Origin: Larix kaempferi
Lineage: Eukaryota > Streptophyta > Pinopsida > Pinales > Pinaceae
Length of the DNA stretch: 64,000 bases
Assembly (NCBI GenBank): GCA_027924585.1
Contig: BSBM01000036.1
Coordinates: 5,387,001 to 5,451,000 of the forward strand
Direction of reading: 5' to 3'
The notes under the pieces were generated by a model. That model was not told the origin of the DNA. It made no database searches and worked only from the letters and a program-made list of their open reading frames with translations. A program made the translations under genes and the position numbers. Of this stretch, positions 47,570-58,886 are shown in pieces; within the stretch, counting starts at the first letter, position 1, and the number at the start of each line of letters is the position of its first letter.

Positions 47570-48468
47570 TTTTATCGGACAATCCACTCGAGCGGACGTG
47601 AGCAGGATCTCCCTAGCTCAAAGTGAGTCTAGAACAAATAGAACAGACTACTAATGCATTTCCTAGATCTACTTAAGGATCGAGTACTAGATGCCTTACC
47701 TTTCACTTCGCAATCCTTTCTCCTGAATGTCACTCCATGTCTCACAGTCGTCAGATCCAAGCTGCAAGACCTGTCAAGACAAGAAACAAGAGAAACCAGT
47801 AAAATACATCTATACAATAAGAGATCTAAGTAAACAGTTAAGCAGGTAAACTACTCAATATCATTGCACACATGAACAACATTGGTGGAAATCATTTGTA
47901 TTACTGCAAATAGAGGAGTACATAATAGAGATATAGAACCACAACCAAGGCTTAACGCTGTAGCCCTTCTCCGACGAAGCCAATTTCCATATCCTTCCAA
48001 GGAAGTATGAGTTCTACAATAGGTGAGTGGAGATGTTCTAAGAGTGATTTCACCAGCATGTAGATACCATAGCCTTCCTCCTTTTGGGATGGAAGTGAGC
48101 TTCGTTTATATAGGACTAAATGGACAGGGTATGGATAGGATAACTTGAGAGATGGTAGGAGAGGCTTAAGGGATCTCTCCAAAGGTTTGGGAACGGAGTG
48201 CCAGCTCTTCCAAGAGGTCAGGGATAGGGTCCCAAGTCAGCAAGCTTCGAGATGGCCCTCGAAGAAGCTATTTTTTCTATCTAACTGACTTTGTCGCACC
48301 CTGTAATGGAGAAAGGTGTGACGTCGCATGTTGCTAGTTTGCATATTGCGACGACCCTTCAAAACTTAGCACAATTGGGTACAAATCCTCCCAGGATGAT
48401 TACTTAGTCCAAGTATCTTCAGGGGTGTATACACTGAATCTTATGATGAGTAGATTTTGGGTGTAACA
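47570..48468 (-). repeat. 5' LTR of gypsy element C
   Basis: 899 bases, starting TGTTACACCC on the minus strand. Its inner end reads AAAA where the other copy has AACA, a point change. The TATA box CCTATATAAA on the minus strand is at 48114-48105, about 355 bases from the LTR start. Confidence 0.93.
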
Positions 48469-48473
48469 ATAAT

Positions 48474-51400
48474 GACGAGAGTCTGGAGAAATAATTTTGG
48501 CAAAGGAAATGAACGAAGCTAGAGAGAAAAGAGCCCGACGCATGATCGTCAATATGACAGACATCGAAAAGAAAGACCAGGCTGATGAGTACAGGATGAA
48601 AGAGATCCTCGACCACGAAAACCTATTTCCAGCCGACACTACACGTTGAAGGACGTGCACCGATGAAGAAACGACAGAAAAAATCGTTCGTGAAGTCTGA
48701 CACATAGAGAAGAAAAGTCGAAGTGTTCAAGATGAGGAGCCAACAACCTGTCAATCAAAATTAATTCCCTCACCAAACCAGCAATCAATGCGGCCATCTA
48801 CTTCGCATTCCCCCGTTCCGAACAGTTCCGCTATAAATACTGGGCTCAAGGACTCTTGGATGCTATTTTTCCAAGAGCTTGAAATCCAAAAAATAGAGCC
48901 CTCTGAACTGTTCAAACCATTTCTTGAACCTGAGAACCCTGTAACCACAATGGCAACCAAGAAATATCAGGCGACAACCAGGTCTGCAACAACCAAGATC
49001 AGGGAGCTAGAAAAATCCCATTCCCCTTTGGAAACCCAACTGCAACTTGTCTAAAACGCTAAGGCTTTGGAACAACAATGGAAGAGGATCTGGAACGACA
49101 TTGTTGACTGGGGAAAAGAAGATGGTAAATGGAGAGAAGAAGCTCAAAAAATTTGGACCGCTACAATTCTGCAGTACATGCGAGCACCTCTAGTCGACAA
49201 CTTCACTGGGTTGAAAGACATTATTGCTCAGTTCATTGTGAGCAGGTATCATAATGGCAAGCTCTATTTTGACACACCTGTCGAAATAAGCAACAACCTC
49301 ATTAATATGATTACTGGTTTATCAAAGAAAGGCGACATTGTTCCAATGTGACCAAACCCTCACTGATCAAGGAATTCATGGGCACACCAGCAGGAAAACA
49401 TTCCAAAGGGTTGGTGGTAAACCAGATAATCTATTAAACCCATAAGATCACTGCACAAAGTGTGTTGACCGCGCTCACACGTTTTGGTCGAGGGTTCGAC
49501 CTCAAAATGGACATGCTAGAGGTTGTGCAGAATATGGCATCTTGAGGCAAAGTGTACAACTAGGCAAACCATCTAGCTGACATAGTAAGGAACGTTTGCT
49601 ACAAATTTCAAGAAGAGGGGTCGATCATTCGGTATCCGTACCTATTGATTTGGATTGCTATGGAACATCTTTGACCAACATGAAACAGATATTTTACAGC
49701 AGACAAAGGCGTACTGATGGAAAAATTTCGTTATTTCACTCAGGGAGGATGTCAGCTTGGAGCCACAACAACCAAAATTTGGATAGAAAATTGGTTCCAG
49801 AATCTCAAAGTTCAGACTACAAGGTGGAGGGTGCCACAAAACATCCATCGAAGTCTACCACCAACTGCACACATACAGCTTGCATTAGACCACACATCAG
49901 TTTGGTACTTACAAGGAGCAGCAGGCGCAGCAAAGGCACTCGACTTGTATCCTTCGGTCGAGGATATAATTACAGAGCTCTGGAAATAGTCAAATACAAA
50001 TTTTGCAATCCCTCCATAGGCACAAAAAGTTGACTTCACAATAGTCAAAAATCTGATGGATGCTGAAAAGGAAGAAGACTACGAAATTCGACTCCACTTG
50101 AACACATTTACCTTCCAAACCGAGCAGATTGTCAATATGAAACCCCTTGGGATTACAATGACAGCACATCAGGACCCTCTGGAGGCAGCCGAACAGTCGG
50201 ATGAGAGTACACAATCAAATAACCCACTTTCGGAGTATGCTCTCACGAAAGAAAACATCCGACAAATAGCCGATGAAATATCTCAAGCCCGACAAAATAG
50301 GGAGACCAATGTACAAGGAAAGAGAAAAAGGAATCTTATTATCCAAGAACCGACAGAAGAGGATGAATCCAAACTCTTCGACAGCACGTCACAGATTCTA
50401 GCTGATGCCGCTAAACAGAAGATCCCCGTCAAAGATCAATTCAAAAAGTTTCTAGAAGTAGAAATATCCTGCAGTCGACCACCACCCCAGAAGATATCCA
50501 AGCTCACGGTCGAACCCATGTCGACCTCACACAAATTCCATCTCTTCCATAGCACCTCTAGCTCCCATAGCACCTGCTTCCCAATCATCCCTTAATATTC
50601 CAGATATAGTGCAAACACTTCCTCATCCACTAAGAGCAAACATTCAAGCTGATAATGACCTGAACTAGTTTATAGCTCAGCTTCCCTCACTTTTTCCCCA
50701 ATGGCGACAGTTAATCACTAAGAAACCTGTCGTCGCCAACAAAAATATCCCAACCGATTCATCTCCACTCGACGCCTCTACAACCGACCTACCATCTCCA
50801 TCGAGAACCGCAGAACCCCAACTTGTCAGATATACCCACACCCAACTAAACAAAAATCCTGATCCGACCAGCAATATTTTCGAACAAGAAACCTCATCTT
50901 TCATTCCTTTTTGAGTAAAAAACTAACAGTGTAATACCTGACCCCACCTCAACATTTAGTTAAGCCCCCAGAAAGTTCACTATAAAATACTAACCCCGGT
51001 GAGGTCGAAACACTTATCCCTGAAGTTCCTCTACCCCAAGTCAGTCTGGTCCATCAGGCAGTCCTGACCCCCCTCCACCACCACCACCAAACGAAGTTCC
51101 AACTTCACCGACAACCACTTCACCAGCAGACAAAGTTTCAACTTCACCCTCGACTCCGTTCGATCCCAGTTTTCCATCCCCTACCCCTGTTGACGGTACC
51201 AATCCAAATTCAGCAGCACAATAGATCGAAGATCAAAAAGAAAATGTCATCTTAGCAACACCAGAATAAGCCAGTCCAGCAGTACCAGAACAAGCCAACA
51301 CATCAGCACCAGAAGAAGCAGACACTACAAGAACAACACCAGAAACAACAAGTCAAGCGCATACAAAACAAGTAGCCGCCGATAAGGAAGAAGATGCAGA

Positions 51401-52454
51401 AAAACAGCAAGAAGCGGTTGACCAACAAAAGGGACCAGATCAACAGAAAGAGGCTACCGAAAAAGCACAAGAGAAAGGAAAAAGAAAGCAGCGGAAAGAA
51501 AAGAAACGTCAAGAGAAAGAACGATAGAAGCAGAGGAAAGAAAGTCGTTTGTCAGTGCACTTACACTAGTTTTGGCCAATTTCCACGTATGATCCACCAG
51601 AAGAAACTCGAGAAGAGTTTGACCTACTTGCAGATGTAGTAGCAAGAGAATAGAGGCATAGATGAATTAAAATCCAAGAGCACATCTAGAAACTGCAAGA
51701 GGAAAAAACAACATTTTTGGCTAAGTGTGAGGACTTAATGCAGCAATTCGTCCCTCTACCGTCGAGCTCTGACACGACAAGTCCGCTCGACAAGGCATAT
51801 AAAATATTCGAAAGTGTTCTGTCAGCTTTAAAAGATGAATTGGCCAAGAAGCGACGAGATCAGGCCGCAGAAACATCACCTTAATGGAAAATCAATATAA
51901 AGCATCCACAGTGGCTCACAGTCTACTAACACAGTATAATCATCAAGCATCCACAGTAGCCGAAGTATTGAGTAACTGGTATACTCACTATGGACATGTA
52001 TTTAAAGAAATGCAAAGGACGCACGAGTTACTCAACACACTGCATCAGCAACAACAAATCGTCGATGAAAACAATCACTCAAATTGTCGACGAACAAATC
52101 ATTCTGGAAATCATAAAACTTGAAAAACTAGAGAAACAAGAAGAACAGTGGATGATCCATGCTCACATTAGCCTATTAAAACTTGAAAAGATCCAACCAT
52201 ATCTTCAAAGACTACTTTCCGTCACCGACGACAAAATGAACCTCTTTGGCCATGACTTGATCAACCTACAAAACAAGTCTACACAAGACAAAATAGAAAA
52301 CATGTCAAGCCTATCCACATTGACCATAGACATCCAAAACATGCTACGCATGTGGGAGGATTTTCAGCATCAACTATCTATCTCTGCCGAGGCCATCGTC
52401 GAAGTATGCATCCAACAACAAGCAGCTGCCAACTCCAATCATCCACAACAGTAA
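48474..52454 (+). pseudogene. Third ORF of element B, after integrase
   Basis: About 4 kb of decayed coding sequence between the integrase and the polypurine tract; I recognise no known domain. It begins with a charged piece (AKEMNEAREKRARRM), then a globular part (LVDNFTGLKDIIAQFIVSRY, FDTPVEISNNLINMITGL; ALTRFGRGFDLKMDMLEVVQ; RYPYLLIWIAMEHL). A Ser/Pro/Thr-rich region follows (poly-Pro near 51060-51090), then a Lys/Glu/Gln-rich run (51360-51540). A helical coiled-coil end (IILEIIKLEKLEKQEEQW, QPYLQRLLSV) stops at 52454. At least three frameshifts (near 49348, 50560 and 52060) and many stops are present. Position after integrase resembles env-like or extra ORFs of plant gypsy elements; no signal peptide or membrane segment is evident. 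Confidence 0.55.
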
Positions 52455-52510
52455 CAACCCAATTTATTGTGCTCAGTTATATTGCATCCCCTCATTTCTT
52501 TAGGACGAAG

Positions 52511-52532
52511 AAAGATTTTGTGGTGGGGGATA
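52511..52532 (+). other. Polypurine tract of element B
   Basis: AAAGATTTTGTGGTGGGGGATA directly precedes the 3' LTR. The GGTGGGGGA core is the likely plus-strand primer. Confidence 0.75.
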
Positions 52533-52851
52533 TGTTGGAGGAGCCTAAGTCGGCCTGTCAACTAGGTCCTTCGCCTGACCTCTTGTAAAGCATGTCGACA
52601 GTTGCGTCAACTATTGTATTTCGGGTCGGTCGTTTGAAACGACAAGTAGTTATATAATTGTCTGTAAAACATATATATAGGCTGGTGAGCCAACTCATGG
52701 ATATAATTGGATATGTTCTTATGTACTATTCTGCATACCTTGCTGAGTAATAAAAGGCTTGTTCTTCCTCTCCACCTCTTGTCTATTGTATATGTATATT
52801 TGTGTTGCTTGCTTATATATAATATGTATCACTGGTAACAGTGTAACCCCC
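52533..52851 (+). repeat. 3' LTR of gypsy element B, main part
   Basis: It matches 17969-18287 and is cut off by copia 3; the last 12 bases are at 58870-58881. AATAAA is at 52749-52754. The 15-base palindrome of the 5' LTR is present at 52629-52643 as GTCGTTTGAAACGAC, with paired changes. Confidence 0.93.
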
Positions 52852-53543
52852 TGTTCGGATATCCACATCATCTTTTTTAGGATCTTGCATGCAATTAGGG
52901 TTTGCATGCATCCCAGTCACCAGGTTGATGCCTCCAGCACCTTAGCCACCTTATTCTAGCACCCGGGAGCTTCTTACATCAGTTCTTTAGCCCTCCTAGT
53001 TAGGAAGGTGCCCACTTCTCACCTACTGCCAGAGAAGGGTGCACTTCTTCACCTACCACTTCAGTTACACTCAGTTAGCTCCGATTCTCCTTGATTTGAG
53101 GCTAGTTTCACTCTTTGCTGACTGTTTCACTCCAATGGACCTTTAGATTGACAAGATGACTTGTTCTGAATTCAGTTAGCCTCCCATGCACCCTCCACTG
53201 AGCCCACTTCCCTATATTAGTGCTACACACTTCAATTACACATGTTACACTCAGTTAGACTCAGATTGACACCTGGATGACTGGTTCTTGTGCATTGATG
53301 ACCACCACTGATTGATGATGAGGACTCCTAGTTGGAGTCAAGATACTCCATTCAGTGATTCAAATGACCTTCTTAGTCAATTCGAATTGCTCACTCACAT
53401 TGTCAGATTGTATTGTAATTATTCACCCTTATTGGGATATTGAGCACTGTGCATGTTTTTACACAGTTTTACACCATATTTTCTATGTTCATCTATTGTG
53501 ATTGATTTACTTGTTCATTAGATCTGCTATGACTAATTTTACA
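52852..53543 (+). repeat. 5' LTR of copia element 3
   Basis: It starts TGTTCGGATATCC and ends CTAATTTTACA. The GCATGCA word recurs near the start, and the LTR lacks the CATCTATTTCAGGA repeats of element 1. Confidence 0.95.
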
Positions 53544-53556
53544 TGGTAGCAGAGCC
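53544..53556 (+). other. Primer binding site of copia element 3
   Basis: TGGTAGCAGAGCC abuts the 5' LTR. It is the initiator tRNA-Met site of copia elements with one change (TGGTATCAGAGC in the common form). Confidence 0.9.
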
Positions 53557-53927
53557 ATTGTAGGGACAAGATCTCTTTTCTACAGGTGTTTCTACAAGAA
53601 TATTTGAGTGAATTTGCTCAAAAATTACAAAAAGTTTTGGCATGAAAGATCTCAAGGGCATTCACTTTTGTGCATGCAAAGCTTGAAAATACTTCCAATA
53701 CCACTCCAAAAGCTTGAGTTTCCACATAAATCCTGGATCTGATACATTGGACCCATTCAACATTGCTTGATCTCCAATCCCAGGTGTGATGCAACTCTAA
53801 AAGGGTGGATTGTTCGACCTCATTGTTCTTGGTTTTATTGTGATTTGTAGGTTATTGTCTCCATCAATTGCATTCGCTACTTTGCCCTTGCAAGCATTTC
53901 TACATCAGTGTGCACTTGCTCCTAGCA

Positions 53928-54860
53928 ATGGAATACTCTTCTTCAAATCCTATCCTCACCCCATTCAATTATTTTGATTGGAAAGATGATATGGAGATCA
54001 TATTACGTTCAAAAGGTTACTACCAAGTCACTCTTGGTCTTGAATTGGAGCCAAACACCTTGCCAAATAGAACCAAACACTACAACAAGCTTGATGAAGC
54101 TTATGGTCTTCTTTGTCTCTCCATCTCCAAATATCTTCACTTCCATCTCAGCGGATTGAAGACTCCAAAAGCTATATGGGAGCAACTTGAAACACTATTT
54201 GGCAAGCAGGACGAGCTTAGGGCTTTTCAATTAGAGAATGAATTGATTGCCCTTAGTCCTGAGAATTTCAAGACCATTAATGAATTCTTCACAAAATTCA
54301 AGAACTTGAACATGCAGTTGAAGAATAGTGGAGTTATCAAAGAGGATAAGCAATTGATCCTCTCCATTCTCAGCAAGCTTGTTAAAGATTATTTGGTATT
54401 TGTCTCTACTTTCAATTTCGGTCAGCTAACTACCCCGAATTGGAAGATGCCTACCTTGAATGCCTTCATTGAGTCCGTCACAAAAGAGCATGATAAGTTG
54501 ATTCAAATGGGGTCCATAAGCTCCAAAGATTCAGCCCTATATGTTCAAGGACCCAAGATCTCGAATGGTAAAGGAAAGCAAAAGAAGGAGAAACCCAAAT
54601 TCGAACCTCACAAGCAAAGAGAGAAAGGCAAACAGACAGATGCACCATCCAGTTTGAAGTTCAAGCAAAAGGGCAAAGAAGGTAACCAAAAATATAAATG
54701 TACTTATTGCAACTGTGGCTTTCATCCCGAAATTTCATGCATGAAGAAGACTATAGATCAAATTGCCCTCCTTTTGGAAAAGAATAACATAACTCTTCCT
54801 GATGGTGCAAGGAAGAAGGATAGGAATGATGATCATGAAAGAGGACAAGCACTCATGGCA
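53928..54860 (+). pseudogene. gag: Copia element 3 gag
   Basis: The capsid part of an open gag-pol frame. I prefer the Met at 53928 (MEYSSSNPILTPFNYFDW) over the one at 53868, because Gag of this type starts just before the FDW motif. The UBN2-type core follows (GLLCLSISKYLHFHLSGL, AIWEQLETLFGKQDELRAF). A Lys-rich linker leads to one intact zinc knuckle, CTYCNCGFHPEISC, at about 54700-54741. This part has no stops, so Gag itself could still be translated. Confidence 0.9.
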
Positions 54861-57800
54861 ACTGTTTCGAAGCCCACTACTCTCTTGATAGATTCGGGTG
54901 CATCGAATCATATGGCTACAAATATTGATTCTTTTTCTTCATTCGATCCAAACAGCTCCATCCCCGTCCATTTGGGAGATGACTCAAAAATTTCTTCAAA
55001 GGGAAAAGGTACGATTCAAGTAGATCATGGAAGCTTTCAGAATGTTCTCTATGTGCCTTCCTTGGCTTCAAATCTTCTTTCTGTGTATCAAATGACACAC
55101 ACTAGTGAACCAAAGCAAGTTACATTCAGCCCTAATAAAGTTGAAATTTCTTATATCAAAAGTGGAAGACTTGTTGCAGTCGGAAAGGCGAACCACACTG
55201 CAAAATGATATGAGTTTTCACACTTTATTCCGCTTGCAAAGCCCACTGCTCTTCACACACATGGTAATGAGGTTAGTAGGATTTGGCATGAAAGATTTGG
55301 ACATCTTAATTATAAGTATTTGCTGCTATTATCAAACAATTCCATGGTAGATGGTCTTCCACAACTCCGTTCCTCAAAGGGAATATGCACTGGTTGCATT
55401 ATTCGGAAGCACCTCGAGCACAGATTCGACCACGGCAAAGCTAGCAGAGCTTCTACAGTTTTGGGGATGATACATTCTAATATCAATGGTCTGCTGCCCC
55501 ATACATTATTAAATGGTTCAAGGTATGTTTTGACATTTATTGATGATTTTTCCCGCTTTACATGGGTATTTTTTCTCAAAAACAAGTCAGAAGTGCTTGG
55601 AAAATTCAAGGATTTTAAGGCTTCTGTTGAGACCGCCACTGAGAGCAAGATCAAATATCTTAGATATGATAATGGTGGAGAATATATCAAGGCTGAGTTG
55701 CTGCAAATTTGTGCCCAAAGTGGAATTCAGATCCAACATACAGTTCCCTACACACCCCAATAGAACGGTGTAACAGAAAGGAAAAATCGGTCACTGAAAG
55801 AGATGGCTACATGCATGATTGAATCAAAAGGTTTGGCTGCAAATATTTGGGCTAAATAAATCAATGTTGCTGCATACATATAGAACCATGTTCCACATTC
55901 ATCCATGAAAGGTATGACTCCTTTTGAAGCATTCTTTGGTCACAAACCAGATGTGTCAAATTTGAGAGTTTTTGGCTCTACTGCATGGGCTAGAATTCCT
56001 TCCAAGAAGAGACAAGCTTTGGATCCACAAAGTATTGAGTGCATACTGATAGGACATGGGGAAGAATCAAAATCATATAAACTCATGGATATCATATCTA
56101 AAAAGATATTCATAGAGCGCAGTGTGCAATTTGGAGAACCGCTTCAAGAATTGCAACTAATCGAGGAAGAAACTGTCGTTTCACCGCCTTCACCAGGTGA
56201 AGATCCGTGCAGCGATAATGAAGGTATGAGTTCTGATATTTCTGATATTTAAGCAGCACATGATGATCATGACATATCAAGTTCGGAATCCGACCATTAT
56301 GATCCTCCTCAGTTACCAAAGTGGGCCCAAAACACTCTTCAATCTGCTGGTTCGAACCTTGGAAATCCTGCTGATCCGAGATGAACAAGAGCATACTTTC
56401 AAAGAGCAGGTATGGCTCTTTCTATTTCTGATCCATTACTTCTTGATATTTTTTATTTGATGACTGGTTTAGATCCCACATCATACTATTCTTCCCACCG
56501 AGATCCGAGATGGCAAAGTGCCATGGATGAAGAGTACAGTTCTCTTCAAAAGAACAATACATGGGAGCTAGTTTCTCTTCCACCTGGAAGAAAATTAGTG
56601 AAGTGTAAATGGGTCTACCACACGAAATTTACTGCTGATGGATCTATCAGCAAATACAAAGCAAGGTTGGTAGCAAAAGGTTTCTCCCAAGTCCAAGGAG
56701 TGGACTACACTGAGACCTTTGCACCGGTTGCAAAGATGGATTCCATCCACCTTGTTTTGGCTATTTCCGCATCCAAGCACTGGGAAGTGCACCACATGGA
56801 TGTGAAGAGTGCATTTATACATGGAGATCTTGCTGAAGAGGTATATATGCAGCAGCCAGAGGGCTACACATCAGATCCATCATTAGTTTGCAGATTGAAG
56901 AAATCTTTGTATGGGTTAAAACAGGCCCCAAGAGCTTGGTACGCAAAGATGGATTCCTTCCTTCTTTCTCAAAATTTCCAAAGATGCAAATCTGATCCAA
57001 ATGTGTATCTTTAGCGAGTTAAAGGTAATTTTCTGGTTCTTGTACTTTATGTTGATGATCTTCTCATTACTGGTAGCACTCTTACTTCAATAAACAAGCT
57101 AAAAACTGCCTTAAATCTATATTTTGACATGAGCGATTTGGGCTTGCTGAGTCACTTTTTGGGCTTGGAGATAGCTCAAAATTTTGATGGGATCACTATA
57201 TCTTAGCAAAAATATGCTTCCGACCTGTTATTGAAGTTTAATATGGGTGAATGTAAGGCAGCCCCATTCCCATTCCTCTCAGGAATCAGTCTTGAGGAGG
57301 GAGATTCTACACCGCTTGCAGATTGCAGTATGTATCGACAATTGATTGGTTCACTACTTTATTTGACACACTCAAGGCCTGATATTTCATATGCCGTGAG
57401 TGCCGTGTCAAGGTATATGCAGCAGCCCCATGAGCTTCATTGGCGAGCAGCCAAGCAGATCTTGCATTATGTGCAAGGTACGAAACATTTTGGCATACAT
57501 TATGCTACAGATTCTAAGCTTGATTTCATTGGTTTTACTGATTCAGATTGGGAAGGTGATAGCATTGATCGGAAGTCCACTTCTGGTTATGTTTTCATGA
57601 TTGGTCATGGTGCTATTTGCTGGTCCAGCAAAAATCAAGCAGCCATTGCACTTTCTTCAGCAGAGGCAGAGTATCGAGGGGCAGTCAATGCCTGCATTCA
57701 GGCAGTTTGGTTGCAGGGTATTCTTTCCGAGTTTGGTTTTGGTGGCACTACTTCGACTATCCTATTTTGTGACAATCAAAGTGCTATCAAGATCTCCACA

Positions 57801-58007
57801 AATCTATTTCAGCGGCATAGGACCAAACACATTGAGATTCATATGCATTACATTCGACAGTTGGTGCATGATCGCACCATCATTCTGAAATATTGCCCTA
57901 CTGATGAGCAAATTGCAGACATATTCACCAAGAGCTTCACTGAGAAGAAGTTCTCTTACCTCCGTTCACTGTTGGGGGTGAGTTCCATCATGGTGGAGAC
58001 AGATTGA
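54861..58007 (+). pseudogene. pol: Copia element 3 pol (protease, integrase, reverse transcriptase, RNase H)
   Basis: All domains are in the gag frame. The protease has LLIDSGASNHM with an intact DSG. The integrase has zinc motif H-H (HERFGH) and C-C (CTGCI), then NINGLLP where a DxxGP-type motif is expected (Asn for the first Asp), RYDNGGEYI, and PYTPQ*NGVTERK with a stop next to the Glu motif. The reverse transcriptase has YVDD near 57049-57060. RNase H has FTDSDWEGD, SSAEAEY and FCDNQSA and ends at 58007. Eight in-frame stops (55206, 55761, 55857, 55881, 56250, 56382, 57012 and 57204) and no frameshift are seen. Two of the stops are TAG where element 1 has CAG. Confidence 0.94.
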
Positions 58008-58028
58008 TCCATTATTATGCTTTAGCTT

Positions 58029-58180
58029 GAGGGGGGGCTTTCTTCCCACTGGGTTTTCCCTCTTTCCTCACTTAGTTTATTTTCAGCATTTTTTCAATTA
58101 TTGTATTGGGGTGACCTTTGGTCTTAGTTACCAGGGCCCCACATTATTTTTTGCACATCATAGTCTAGCTTGAGGGGGGG
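58029..58180 (+). promoter_or_regulatory. Duplicated polypurine tract of copia element 3
   Basis: GAGGGGGGG at 58029-58037 and at 58172-58180, both after AGCTT. The second abuts the 3' LTR. The spacing is 143 bases, against 147 in element 1. Confidence 0.75.
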
Positions 58181-58864
58181 TGTTCGGATATCCACATCAT
58201 CTTTTTAGGATCTTGCATGCAATTAGGGTTTGCATGCATCCTAGTCACCAGGTTGATGCCTCCAGCACCCTAGCCACCTTATTCTAGCACCCAGGAGCTT
58301 CTTACATTAGTTCTTCAGCCCTCCTAGTCAGGAAGGTGCCCACTTCTCACCTACTGCCAGAGAAGGGTGCACTTCTTCACCTACCACTTTAGTTACACTC
58401 AGTTAGCTCCGATTCTCCTTGATCTGAGGCTAGTTTCACTCATGACTGACTGTTTCACTCCGATGGACCTCTAGATTGACTAGATGACTTGTTCTGACTT
58501 CAGTTAGCCTCCCATGCGCCCTCCACTGAGCCCACTTCCCTATATCATTGCTACACACTTCAGTTACACATGTTACACTCAGTTAGACTCAAATTGACAC
58601 TTGGATGACTGGTTCTTGTGCATTTATGACCACCACTAATTGATGATGAGGAATCCTAGTTGGAGTCAAGCTACTCCATTCAATGATTTGAATGACCTTC
58701 TTAGTCAGTTCGAATTGCTCACTCACATTGTCAAATTATATTGTAATTATTAACCCTTATTGGGAAGTGGTGCATCTTTTTACACAGTTTTACACCATAT
58801 TTTCTATGTTCATCTGTTGTGATTGATTTACTTGTTCATTAGATCGGTTGTGACTAATTTTACA
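58181..58864 (+). repeat. 3' LTR of copia element 3
   Basis: It matches 52852-53543 with a few substitutions and one missing T near the start, and ends CTAATTTTACA before the target copy CCCCC. Confidence 0.95.
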
Positions 58865-58869
58865 CCCCC

Positions 58870-58881
58870 TCGACTACAACA
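58870..58881 (+). repeat. Last 12 bases of the 3' LTR of element B
   Basis: TCGACTACAACA equals the end of the 5' LTR at 18288-18299. It was separated from the rest of its LTR by copia 3. The host sequence follows with the target copy CCTAC. Confidence 0.9.
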
Positions 58882-58886
58882 CCTAC

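Larger units (their letters stand above)
27012..48468 (-). mobile_element. Ty3/gypsy element C (Tat/Ogre-like), minus strand, with two nested insertions
   Basis: Two 899-base LTRs (27012-27910 and 47570-48468) share TGTTACACCC...CGATAACA ends on the minus strand. Perfect ATAAT duplications lie at 27007-27011 and 48469-48473. The primer site next to the right LTR and the purine tract next to the left LTR show that it is transcribed leftward. Removing F and D leaves about 15.4 kb. Order along the minus strand: 5' LTR, 2.1 kb leader, gag, protease, reverse transcriptase-RNase H, integrase, extra RNase H, an antisense spliced gene, non-coding DNA, 3' LTR. Large size, the arginine-type primer site, an extra RNase H and an antisense ORF are traits known from the Tat/Ogre lineage. 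It lies in element B, after its integrase. Confidence 0.92.
52852..58864 (+). mobile_element. Ty1/copia element 3, full-length
   Basis: LTRs lie at 52852-53543 and 58181-58864 (about 4% different in the first 165 bases), with a primer site, gag-pol in one frame, and a polypurine tract. Perfect CCCCC duplications lie at 52847-52851 and 58865-58869. It inserted into the end of the 3' LTR of element B; the uninterrupted sequence can be read at 18272-18299. It belongs to the same family as copia element 1 at the start of the window. Confidence 0.96.
17969..58881 (+). mobile_element. Ty3/gypsy element B with three nested insertions
   Basis: The 331-base 5' LTR is at 17969-18299. The 3' LTR starts at 52533 and is split by copia 3 into 52533-52851 and 58870-58881. 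Target copies are CCTAA (17964-17968) and CCTAC (58882-58886), one mismatch. Removing one target copy makes the minus-strand host frame read straight through. Removing C, E and copia 3 with their target copies leaves about 12.0 kb: LTR, gag, protease, Gag-like modules, reverse transcriptase-RNase H, integrase, a third ORF of about 3.9 kb, and LTR. The two LTRs differ by about 27 substitutions in 331 bases by my count. Confidence 0.92.

Noticed and set aside
53868-53927. Upstream Met at 53868 as the gag start of copia 3
   Set aside because: The extra 20 residues are Cys-rich and unlike Gag; the Met at 53928 sits just before the conserved core.
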